Source: Thermophagus sp052400625 (lineage in GTDB: Bacteria; Bacteroidota; Bacteroidia; Bacteroidales; Marinilabiliaceae). Taken from it: a stretch of DNA of 64,000 bases. The position numbers and the translations under genes were made by a program. Positions 8,510 to 16,507 of this stretch are shown here, piece by piece. Where the stretch lies: NCBI GenBank assembly GCA_052400625.1, contig JBQTGH010000001.1; one strand, given 5' to 3'. How positions within the stretch are numbered: position 1 is the stretch's first letter; each line of letters starts with the position of its first letter. Under the pieces are notes generated by a model. It worked only from the letters and a program-made list of their open reading frames with translations, was not told where the DNA came from and did not search any database.

Positions 8510-10834
8510 TTAAAATTTAAATTTCCAGCTCAGCGATGGCATAATCGGGAAAAGTGAAATTTGCCTGGCCTGAATATCAATATCGTAATTACTATTCCCT
8601 TTGGATACCTTGTAGAACAAAAAATAGGGGTTAGCCCTATTGTAGACATTGATCACGGAAAAATCGAGCACCGACTCTTTAAACGTGTCACTATTCAGTT
8701 TTAAGGATGCCGAAAGATCGAGACGATGATAGGGCGGCAAACGAAAATTATTAAAACTATCATAATCATTCATAATGGTTCCCATCATCCACATTCTTCC
8801 GGAAGGCAGATTCATGGATATCCCCGTTGCATAAGTCCAGTTGGCCGAACATGACCATTTTCCGGAGAGGTTACCGGTAACCAGAACCGTTAGATCATGA
8901 GTGCGATCAAATTTATCATTGAACCATACCCCATCAAAAATATCGTTGAAGGAACGCTCGGATTTTGACATGGTATAATTGAGTGCTCCCGTTATGGGCC
9001 CGGCTTTCTTGCGAAGCGACCACTCCAATCCGTAGGCTCTTCCCCTCCCTTTATAGAAATGATCTTCAAAGTTCATCTCTTCTCCATCGATATTGACATT
9101 AAAAATCAACTGATTTCGCATCAATCGAGCAAAAGCACCGACCCTCCAATCATAAGACGTTGACACCCTCTCATATTCTACCGACCATTGATGCCCTATC
9201 TGTGGTTTCAGCCGGGGTGAAGCCATCATCCACAAATCATTGGGGAGAGGCATAGAACTTAGTGCCGCCAAATGGCGTAACTGAACCGACCTCGTCCAGG
9301 CAATTTTACAGGTACTACTCTTCCCGGGAGAATAAGACACCGACAGGGAGGAACTCCAAAGCCAGTCATGATCGATTGTTTCGCCAGCCCCTACATCTGT
9401 GAAATCAACATCACCATTGTACTGATAAGGTCCCAAAGATGCATAATAATACCCTCTGATGCCCGCATAAAGGCTGATCTTAGGCAACAGATGAAAGTTA
9501 TCTTCCAGAAACCAGGACACTTCATAATTCCGGTAGATATCCTTGCGTTGGGTGGTATCGTCCGTTATCACCAAGAAAAGTTTCTGAGGCATCGTTTTAT
9601 ACCAGGCACCTTCGGCCCCGTACCTTATAAGATGTGATCGGTATTCATTCAACATCTCGGCGCTTAAAGAGAGCTTTTGGTGTCGGCTGGTGAAGTCCAA
9701 ATCATTCTGAATGATTTCACCTGTAAAATCAGACCATGCAGAGGTATAATCGGCGGATATTTTCAGGGAACCATCCACTCCCATTCGTTTGCGCCATTGC
9801 AAGGCCACAGCATTATTTCCATAGTTGGTACCGGCGTCATAATCCACATCATCGTTGTCAATCACAAAATCATCGACGCCCACATACCAGCTTAATACAA
9901 ATTGTGATCCTGGGTGGGGCTGAAATACCATTCTTCCGTTAAAATCATAAAACCAGTAAAAACTTTGGTCAAAATAGTTGTCATCTTCCTTCAGGAAAAG
10001 AGAGGAAGCTTCCCGGTAAACTTCCAAATAACTGCGTCGTGCACCTGCAGTGATCCCAAACTTTCCATTTCTGCTTTGCAGGGAAAGCGTAAGATTGGAT
10101 GCAATATTGCCGATGGCCCCCTTTACACCTTGATCTCCCGAAATCGGATCATCAGAAGTCACCAATATAGAAGAAGAAAGACCGCTGCGAACGGAGACAG
10201 GAGAATGCCCTTTGAAAACTTCTACGCCCCGGGTAATTAGTGGATTAAAAACAGAATAAACCCCCATCAGATGAACGGGATTCAAAAGCTCCATGCCGTC
10301 AAGCAAAACCCTGTTCTGTCCGGGACTTCCCCCTCTTACAAAAACACCTCCAATGCCTTCACTCACCGACTGAATTCCCGGCAATTGTCGAAGCGCCCCT
10401 ACCACATCGGCTTCGCCCAACAAGGAAGGAAGTAAAAGAATGTCCTTTGATTTAATAGAACCAGTGGAAGGAAGTACAGGATTGATGGCCGTTTCGCGAC
10501 GTCCTCGCACTTCCACCTCTCTGGCAACAACATCTCTTTGGTTCAGGTAAATAAAAACTGAATCTTTATCATTTTCCACCAGAGAAAGCCGTTGGGTATC
10601 ATAGGTTGCATGACTAATAATCAACACCTCATTTTTGTCAAAACAGATTTCAAATGCGCCGGAACTATCGGTGATGGTTCCCTTCCCCGAACGCGTTGCC
10701 CAAATATGCACATCAGACACCGGCTCCCCTGAGTCGGCCTCCCTTACCCATCCCCTGACACAATGGTTTTGCGCAACGGTCTCTAAGACCGTTACTAACA
10801 AGGACAAACACAAAATCGGGATTTTTAGATTCAT
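8510..10834 (-). CDS. TonB-dependent receptor with N-terminal carboxypeptidase-like domain
   Basis: An outer-membrane active transporter of 774 residues. The ATG at 10834 gives a clean signal peptide (MNLKIPILCLSLLVTVLETVAQ), so I prefer it to an in-frame ATG at 10909. A carboxypeptidase-regulatory-like beta-sandwich follows (CVRGWVREADSGEPVSDVHI). Next comes the plug domain, with LPSLLGEADVVGALRQLPGI and SEGIGGVFVRGGSPGQNRVL, then the 22-strand barrel ending in SLSWKFKF with a terminal Phe. Length and architecture match FecA-like receptors paired with DUF4249 rather than the longer SusC type. The downstream DUF4249 gene is its likely partner. The substrate could be a siderophore, cofactor or peptide; the sequence does not say. 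Confidence 0.92.
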   Translation of the reverse strand: MNLKIPILCLSLLVTVLETVAQNHCVRGWVREADSGEPVSDVHIWATRSGKGTITDSSGAFEICFDKNEVLIISHATYDTQRLSLVENDKDSVFIYLNQRDVVAREVEVRGRRETAINPVLPSTGSIKSKDILLLPSLLGEADVVGALRQLPGIQSVSEGIGGVFVRGGSPGQNRVLLDGMELLNPVHLMGVYSVFNPLITRGVEVFKGHSPVSVRSGLSSSILVTSDDPISGDQGVKGAIGNIASNLTLSLQSRNGKFGITAGARRSYLEVYREASSLFLKEDDNYFDQSFYWFYDFNGRMVFQPHPGSQFVLSWYVGVDDFVIDNDDVDYDAGTNYGNNAVALQWRKRMGVDGSLKISADYTSAWSDFTGEIIQNDLDFTSRHQKLSLSAEMLNEYRSHLIRYGAEGAWYKTMPQKLFLVITDDTTQRKDIYRNYEVSWFLEDNFHLLPKISLYAGIRGYYYASLGPYQYNGDVDFTDVGAGETIDHDWLWSSSLSVSYSPGKSSTCKIAWTRSVQLRHLAALSSMPLPNDLWMMASPRLKPQIGHQWSVEYERVSTSYDWRVGAFARLMRNQLIFNVNIDGEEMNFEDHFYKGRGRAYGLEWSLRKKAGPITGALNYTMSKSERSFNDIFDGVWFNDKFDRTHDLTVLVTGNLSGKWSCSANWTYATGISMNLPSGRMWMMGTIMNDYDSFNNFRLPPYHRLDLSASLKLNSDTFKESVLDFSVINVYNRANPYFLFYKVSKGNSNYDIDIQARQISLFPIMPSLSWKFKF

Positions 10835-10932
10835 TATAAAAACCAAAAATGTATTCCTACCAATTATTGCCATAAAAAAAGGAGACCATGATCCCGTCAC
10901 GATCTCCAATATTCTATCACATAATTAAAAAT

Positions 10933-12165
10933 CTATTCTTGGGATAACCCGTAACTGGCTTCAATTTCATTGATCAGTTCTTTCGCCTCCTGAATAAATT
11001 CTGCAAAGTTAGTTTCGGAGAAGAAAGAATCATCCATATACGAACCATCACCAAATTTCATTCTCATATCCATATCCCAGAAGGCCGCTCCATATTCTGT
11101 ATATTCATATGCATAAAACTCGGCCGCGGCAATAATCTCATTGGTATCGTTGTATTTTATAAAAAGTTCAACGTTATCATTCAGGACGTCAGCAAACGTT
11201 TCAAAATATTGCTGCTCAGATTCCACATTCTCAAACTGATCGCCCGAATTGGTAAGTCCTTCCCAATCGGCAACACCCTGTAACTTTAAGTTATCAACAG
11301 CCACCCAAACATTGGATGATTCAATGAAATCCTGGCTATAAATCAGTCCCTCCGAATCGACCTCCGAATTCTCCAGGAAAACATCATAGTTAAAGCTTCC
11401 ATTATTTTCAAAATGACAGGAGATAATATTTGCATCCTCAAAGGTGAATGACTGCTCTAAAACAATTTTGGAATTGCTTCTGCTCACGGACGTGGTGATC
11501 ATGTATTGGCCGACAGAATAGGTTTCTATCATCGAAACGGGGATGTCATCCTCATCATATTCGGCCTCCAATTCAAACGCCAAAAGTTGATTACCATCCA
11601 CTGAAAGAGTAATGGTAACAGATTCGAGCAGATCTTCAGAAATACTCTGAGCGACATCCGGATTATCGGCTTTAAAACTTTTAAAGTTAGTCACCGAAAC
11701 TGTTGCATTATTGACGTCACTACCTTCGGTGGGAAAATGATAAGTGATTTCATCTGTAGATTCTTCCTTGTCCCATGATTGGGTTTCAGGATTATAAGTA
11801 TAAATTCCGGATTCATCTATAAATAATTGTGCCAAAGACGACTGCTCAGAAGCTGAACTCTTTAGGGTAAAAGGAGTACCTCCTGCCTCCTGAAGATCGG
11901 CAACTGGCTTCAAAACTGTCATAACACCTGATTCATCATGGTTCGTTGCCTGAAGCAAATCGATAAAATCCACGACCACGTGAATGGCATCCAAATCCTT
12001 AAAATCATTGAGCTGCCCAATCACATTCAAACCACTTTCTTCAATTTTTTGTTTATGCTGCTCTGCTGTCAATTCACTGAACGTTTCAGCGTTTTTGTCA
12101 TCATCCTTACATCCGGTAATGAAGGCCAGAGCCAGCATCACGACCAAAAAATTCTTCTGTTTCAT
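10933..12165 (-). CDS. Hypothetical lipoprotein, 410 aa
   Basis: I do not recognise a family. The N-terminus MKQKNFLVVMLALAFITGC is a lipoprotein signal with the lipidated Cys19, followed by an Asp/Lys-rich linker (KDDDKNAE). The mature protein is acidic and strand-rich, with many Glu/Asp/Ser/Asn residues and no cysteine-based or catalytic motif that I can see. A Thr/Ser/Val-rich middle (ESVTITLSVDGNQLLAFELE) suggests repeated beta-sheet. It lies 98 bases upstream of the TonB receptor and on the same strand, so it may belong to that operon as a surface or periplasmic accessory protein. This is inference from position only. Confidence 0.65.
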   Translation of the reverse strand: MKQKNFLVVMLALAFITGCKDDDKNAETFSELTAEQHKQKIEESGLNVIGQLNDFKDLDAIHVVVDFIDLLQATNHDESGVMTVLKPVADLQEAGGTPFTLKSSASEQSSLAQLFIDESGIYTYNPETQSWDKEESTDEITYHFPTEGSDVNNATVSVTNFKSFKADNPDVAQSISEDLLESVTITLSVDGNQLLAFELEAEYDEDDIPVSMIETYSVGQYMITTSVSRSNSKIVLEQSFTFEDANIISCHFENNGSFNYDVFLENSEVDSEGLIYSQDFIESSNVWVAVDNLKLQGVADWEGLTNSGDQFENVESEQQYFETFADVLNDNVELFIKYNDTNEIIAAAEFYAYEYTEYGAAFWDMDMRMKFGDGSYMDDSFFSETNFAEFIQEAKELINEIEASYGLSQE

Positions 12166-12608
12166 AAATCAGTTTTTTAAAATAGACGATATACTAGCAA
12201 TTTATACGCAACAACCCTGCATTTGTTGTGGTCTAAATTAAGATTTGTCTCCCCTTCATTGCCCTGCGAAGGCCAAATTCAATCATTTTATAATCGGGAA
12301 TTCATAATTATCAGCTATTTATATTTGCTACACGGAAGTAGTAAATATTAGGGACATAGCTCCTTCTAACACGCCGATTATCATCAGTCCTAAAGATTCA
12401 TTTTCACGATCAATTCAGACTTTCATCTCCACTGTCAAGAGGATAGGAAAAATATTGGCAATGGTAAACCCCAAAATACCGTACTTTACAAAACCAAAAG
12501 TTTTCCTCTGCCAAAGATTAAACGAGTTAAAGCATTCACTGCATTCAAAATGTTAGTTTTAAATTGGTCACTAATTTGTAATTATCCATTTCAGAATCAA
12601 AACGGCCA
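12166..12608. other. 443-base gap without recognised gene
   Basis: AT-rich sequence between the unknown lipoprotein and the EEP gene. I see no tRNA, convincing open frame, repeat copy or strong hairpin; it presumably holds the promoter of the lipoprotein gene. Confidence 0.4.
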
Positions 12609-13523
12609 TCAGAAACTTAGCACCACTTTTACAGGAAAATGATCGGAAGGGGTTCGAGCATTGTATTTAATTAAAGAAACTTCTTTGGGAAAATTAGAAG
12701 ACTTTTCTATTTTATTGCTAGAATCTTTAGCCCTGTATGTATCCGTAAGAACCCCATAGCGCTCAACCTTGAATAATGGACTAACAAACACATGGTCAAT
12801 TCGGCTGTCCGTCTTCCTATCAGTCTTAAAATCATTAAAGGTTCCATTTAATGCATATCTTATTTCAGCCACCACATAGGCATCGTTCAAAAGTTCCGAG
12901 CCTTCTAACACTTCATAATTAGGACTATTCTGGTCTACATTAAAATCACCGGTAAGAATCACTGGATTATTCGCACACATTTGTTTTATTTTCTTCAATA
13001 CGAGTTTTGCGCTGTTCTTTCTTGCTTCTACACCAACATGATCCATATGCAGATTAAAAAAGAAAAATTCAAAACCACTTTGAATGTTTTTGAATCTGGC
13101 CCAGGTGCATATCCTAGGCAAAGCTGCATCCCACCCCTTATTAGGATAATCAGTATTATCAGATAACCAAAAATGACCGGACTTCAAAACCTTAAATTTA
13201 TTTTTTTTGTAAAAAATCGGAGCATATTCCCCCTTGGTTTTGCCATCATCTCTTCCAACGCCAACATATCCATACCCAGGAAGACTTTCAAGCAAGTCAT
13301 GAAGTTGGCCATGCAACACTTCTTGTGCCCCAAAAAGTTCAAAATCATGAAATCGTATTAAACTGCAAATAACAGGGCAACGCTTTCCCCAACCATTTCC
13401 TTCAAGAGAATCTCTTGTATTTTGATAACGCACATTAAAAGTGGCCACTGTTAACTCTTCTGCAGTCGCATTTGGACATACTATAAGTTTAAACGCCAAT
13501 AAAAACAAAAAAACTCGTTTCAT
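12609..13523 (-). CDS. Secreted endonuclease/exonuclease/phosphatase (EEP) family protein
   Basis: A metal-dependent phosphoesterase of 304 residues with a signal peptide (residues 1-21). All EEP landmarks are present: TFNVR (Asn30), QEV (Glu68), HMDH (His159), TGDFN (Asp203, Asn205), RIDHVF (Asp253) and SDHFPV (Asp294, His295). Family members cut DNA, inositol phosphates, lipids or sugar phosphates, so the substrate is not fixed by motif. Export and position directly after GH92 at the end of an alpha-mannan PUL suggest removal of phosphate from phosphomannan; from memory, alpha-mannan PULs of Bacteroides thetaiotaomicron also include such a gene. A terminator and a repeat copy separate it from GH92, so it may have its own promoter. 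Confidence 0.88.
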   Translation of the reverse strand: MKRVFLFLLAFKLIVCPNATAEELTVATFNVRYQNTRDSLEGNGWGKRCPVICSLIRFHDFELFGAQEVLHGQLHDLLESLPGYGYVGVGRDDGKTKGEYAPIFYKKNKFKVLKSGHFWLSDNTDYPNKGWDAALPRICTWARFKNIQSGFEFFFFNLHMDHVGVEARKNSAKLVLKKIKQMCANNPVILTGDFNVDQNSPNYEVLEGSELLNDAYVVAEIRYALNGTFNDFKTDRKTDSRIDHVFVSPLFKVERYGVLTDTYRAKDSSNKIEKSSNFPKEVSLIKYNARTPSDHFPVKVVLSF

Positions 13524-13604
13524 CTTATTCTATTTAATATTCTCACAAATTGATTCCCAACAAACTGACTAAAGCAATAAAACCTAACTCCCCAATTGAA
13601 AAGA

Positions 13605-13642
13605 GTCTCTCTTTCCTGATCAAAAATCAAGAAAAGAGAGAC
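13605..13642 (-). terminator. Terminator at the end of the PUL, after GH92
   Basis: A long near-perfect stem (GTCTCTCTTT at 13605-13614 with the matching AAGAGAGAC ending at 13642) is followed on the minus strand by TCTTTTC. It lies between GH92 and the EEP gene and probably ends the PUL transcript. Confidence 0.75.
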
Positions 13643-13790
13643 AATTTAAGAAATTATGCTTCATTCTAAATCATAAAGTTTCCAATAATTATTTACCTTC
13701 CACCTGTATAATATTCATCAACATTATTGAATTTCAAGTATCCCCGAATAATCAAGACAGGCAGGAAGAACTCGAATCACTTTTTGTTTT

Positions 13791-13910
13791 CTTTCGTATA
13801 AAATTTTCTTAAGCTGTTGATCGAAAGAAACTCGCATGGCTTGCCTTAACTTAATTTTATACCTGTTCTTTTTCGGCAAGCTTTATTTTGCGCATTTTAT
13901 TTTCTTTCAT
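13791..13910 (-). repeat. Dispersed hairpin repeat, copy B
   Basis: The minus strand runs from ATGAAAGAAAATAAAATGCG (starting at 13910, overlapping the GH92 stop codon TGA) to TTTTATACGAAAG near 13791. Both arms differ from the consensus but still pair: GAAAGAAA on one side with TTTCTTTC on the other, plus GCTTGCC with GGCAAGC. The start-codon end reads AAG instead of ATG, and no gene begins there. Confidence 0.75.
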
Positions 13911-16210
13911 CACAATCCATCGGGAATGCGAGTTTCATTTGAAAATGAATAAGGAAAATCCCTTTTCTTTGTACCTCTTTTGGTATTGGGATCTGCACTC
14001 ATCCTGTAATTAATTTCGGCTCCCTTCATAAGATCTTCATGCCTAAGAAAGTTTTTGGAGTATTTCTTTCCGTTTAACTCCATTTGTTCAATATACCTAT
14101 TTTCTTTAGAATTACTATTTGCCCTAATTTTGATTTCTTTTCCGTTTTCCAATTCAATAGTTACAGATTTAAACAAAGGAGATCCAAGAACATATTCATT
14201 ACTTCCAGGACAAACCGGATAAAACCCCATGGCTGAAAAAACGTACCAAGCAGAAGTTTGACCGTTGTCTTCATCCCCGCAATAACCATCCGGAGCTGCA
14301 GAATAAAGCTTATCCATAATTTCCCTAGTCCAAAATTGGGCTTTCCAAGGTTCTCCACCATAATTATAAAGATAAACCATGTGTTGAATAGGTTGATTCC
14401 CATGCGCATATTGCCCCATATCCATCACCTGCATCTCCCTCATTTCATGAATCATAGATCGACTTTTCATCCCTTTGGCCCCGGGAATTATAAAGACAGA
14501 ATCGAGCATCGAAACAAATTCTTCCTTACCTCCCATCAAGTTGATCAACCCTTGCGGATCATGAAATACAGACCAGGAATAATGCCAACTATTACCCTCT
14601 GTAAAATCTCTGCTCCAATCAGCTGGTTCAAATGAGTCGGAAAAGGAACCATCGCTGGACCGACCTGCCATTAATTTATGTTTTGGATTATAAAGATTTT
14701 TGTAATTCAATGCACGTTGGGCATAAATATTAATCTCATTCTCTGGTTTATTTAAGGCTTTTCCCAAACGATAAATAGCCCAGTCGTCATAAGCGTATTC
14801 CAAAGTACGGGCAACATTTTGATTGACTCCAACATCATTGGGAATATATCCATATTTATTATAAAATTCGTATCCAGCCCTTCCCGATGCCGACACTTTA
14901 GGGTGGACGTTATTGGCACCGTTTTTCAGGGCTTCCCATAAAGTTTGGATATCGTAGCCACGCAAACCTTTTAAATAGGCATCGGCGACTACTGAAGCCG
15001 AATTGTTACCCACCATAATATTTCTATGGCCGGGACTGGCCCATTCAGGCAAAAACCCACTCTCTTTATAGGCGTTGACCAAGCCTTCTTGCATTTTTAT
15101 ATTTTCGGAAGGATACAGAAAGTTTAAGAATGGGAACAAACTGCGAAATGTGTCCCAAAAGCCAGTATCGGTAAACATATATCCCGGCAAAACCTGTCCA
15201 TTATAGGGACTATAATGGATTACGTTTCCATTGGCATCTATTTCAGACAAATTTCGAGGAAACAAAACGGTACGATATAAACAGGAATAAAAGGTACGAA
15301 GGTTATCAACATTATCATCTTCCACCTTAATTTTACCCAACACTTCGTTCCACCTCTCTTTTCCACGAGTAACAATTGCATCAAAATCGTCGTTACCCAA
15401 TTCTTTTAAGTTAATCATCGCCTGCTCCTCACTAATAAATGAGGAAGCTACTCGAGCATGCACCTTTTCGTTTTTTTGCGTGGAAAAACCAATGATAGCC
15501 CCTGCATGATTACCATCAAACTCGGTTTCTCTTTCCTTGATTTTCCCATCTTTTACCACTGCAAAATAGGAAAAAGGCTTATCAAATAGAATAACAAACC
15601 AATTTCTGAAATTGTCCGGGACTCCTCCACTGTTCCGAGTGGTATAACCAACAATTTTATTCTCCTCCGGCACAATTTTAATAAATGATCCCCTATCGAA
15701 GGCATCGGCTATAATATAAGAATTCTCACTATCGGGAAAAGAAAACCGAAACATGGCGGCCCGTTCAGTTGGAGTAATTTCAGTTGTGACATCAAAGTCG
15801 GCTAAATAAACCTTGTAATAATAAGGTTTGGCGATCTCTGCTTTATGAGAAAACCAGCTGGCTCTTTCATCCTCATGAAAAACTGCCTTCCCTGTAACCG
15901 GCATAATGGCGAACTGCCCATAATCGTTCATCCAGGGACTAGGTTGATGAGTCTGTTTAAAGCCTCTGATTTTGTCAGCAGTATAAGTGTACATCCAACC
16001 GTCTCCCATTTTTCCGGTTTGGGGAGACCAAAAATTCATCCCCCACGGAAGAGCAATGGCAGGATAAGTATTGCCGGTGGAAAGTTCGTATTTCGATTGT
16101 GTTCCCACTAGGGTACTAACATAACTAACTGGGGCAAAAGATTGTGCGTTTGCATTCCATAAACAAACAAGAAAGAGGAATACAGTTAAATATCTAACTT
16201 TTATTATCAT
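13910..16210 (-). CDS. GH92 exo-alpha-mannosidase-family enzyme with Gln at the catalytic-acid position
   Basis: GH92 enzymes are calcium-dependent, inverting exo-alpha-mannosidases. The ATG at 16210 gives 766 residues with a signal peptide (MIIKVRYLTVFLFLVCLWNA); an upstream TTG in frame is less likely. Family landmarks: GNTYPAIALPWGMNFWSPQT near residues 46-65, TDTGFWDTFRS (347-357), EGNSWHYSW (538-546), AHGNQPIQHMVYLYNYGGEP (602-621) and CGDEDNGQTSAWYVFSAMGF (644-663). In most GH92 the fourth motif is GNEP, whose Glu is the catalytic acid; here it is Gln606 (codon CAA at 14395-14393). From memory, the same change occurs in the mannosyl-phosphate-cleaving GH92 of Cellulosimicrobium, whose leaving group needs no protonation. 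It is probably periplasmic and last in the PUL. Confidence 0.93.
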   Translation of the reverse strand: MIIKVRYLTVFLFLVCLWNANAQSFAPVSYVSTLVGTQSKYELSTGNTYPAIALPWGMNFWSPQTGKMGDGWMYTYTADKIRGFKQTHQPSPWMNDYGQFAIMPVTGKAVFHEDERASWFSHKAEIAKPYYYKVYLADFDVTTEITPTERAAMFRFSFPDSENSYIIADAFDRGSFIKIVPEENKIVGYTTRNSGGVPDNFRNWFVILFDKPFSYFAVVKDGKIKERETEFDGNHAGAIIGFSTQKNEKVHARVASSFISEEQAMINLKELGNDDFDAIVTRGKERWNEVLGKIKVEDDNVDNLRTFYSCLYRTVLFPRNLSEIDANGNVIHYSPYNGQVLPGYMFTDTGFWDTFRSLFPFLNFLYPSENIKMQEGLVNAYKESGFLPEWASPGHRNIMVGNNSASVVADAYLKGLRGYDIQTLWEALKNGANNVHPKVSASGRAGYEFYNKYGYIPNDVGVNQNVARTLEYAYDDWAIYRLGKALNKPENEINIYAQRALNYKNLYNPKHKLMAGRSSDGSFSDSFEPADWSRDFTEGNSWHYSWSVFHDPQGLINLMGGKEEFVSMLDSVFIIPGAKGMKSRSMIHEMREMQVMDMGQYAHGNQPIQHMVYLYNYGGEPWKAQFWTREIMDKLYSAAPDGYCGDEDNGQTSAWYVFSAMGFYPVCPGSNEYVLGSPLFKSVTIELENGKEIKIRANSNSKENRYIEQMELNGKKYSKNFLRHEDLMKGAEINYRMSADPNTKRGTKKRDFPYSFSNETRIPDGL

Positions 16211-16323
16211 AATCAATAAATTAATTCACTTTCAAAAAACACAATTTGGAGATACTGGGAATACAATAAATTAGGGATTTTCATTTTTATGCGATTTCTG
16301 AATTTATGCGACAAAAATTAATC

Positions 16324-16394
16324 GCTGTCCCGATAATTGGCATTTCACATTTGATGGAATCAAGCCAGAAATACAACCTAATTATCAGGACAGC
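16324..16394. repeat. 15-bp inverted repeat between GH92 and the glutaminase-like gene
   Basis: GCTGTCCCGATAATT (16324-16338) and AATTATCAGGACAGC (16380-16394) pair at 14 of 15 positions with a 41-base loop. No T run follows, so it may be a processing or stabilising hairpin in the PUL transcript, or an insertion relic. It was not seen elsewhere in the window. Confidence 0.5.
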
Positions 16395-16507
16395 AACAGG
16401 TAAAGACAAGGGGAACATTATAGTCTCTTTTGAAAAAGAGAATAATAAAATTCAGTAATTAATAAGTTTTACGACATTTCGAAAAACAACAACCCCTAGG
16501 CCAATAA

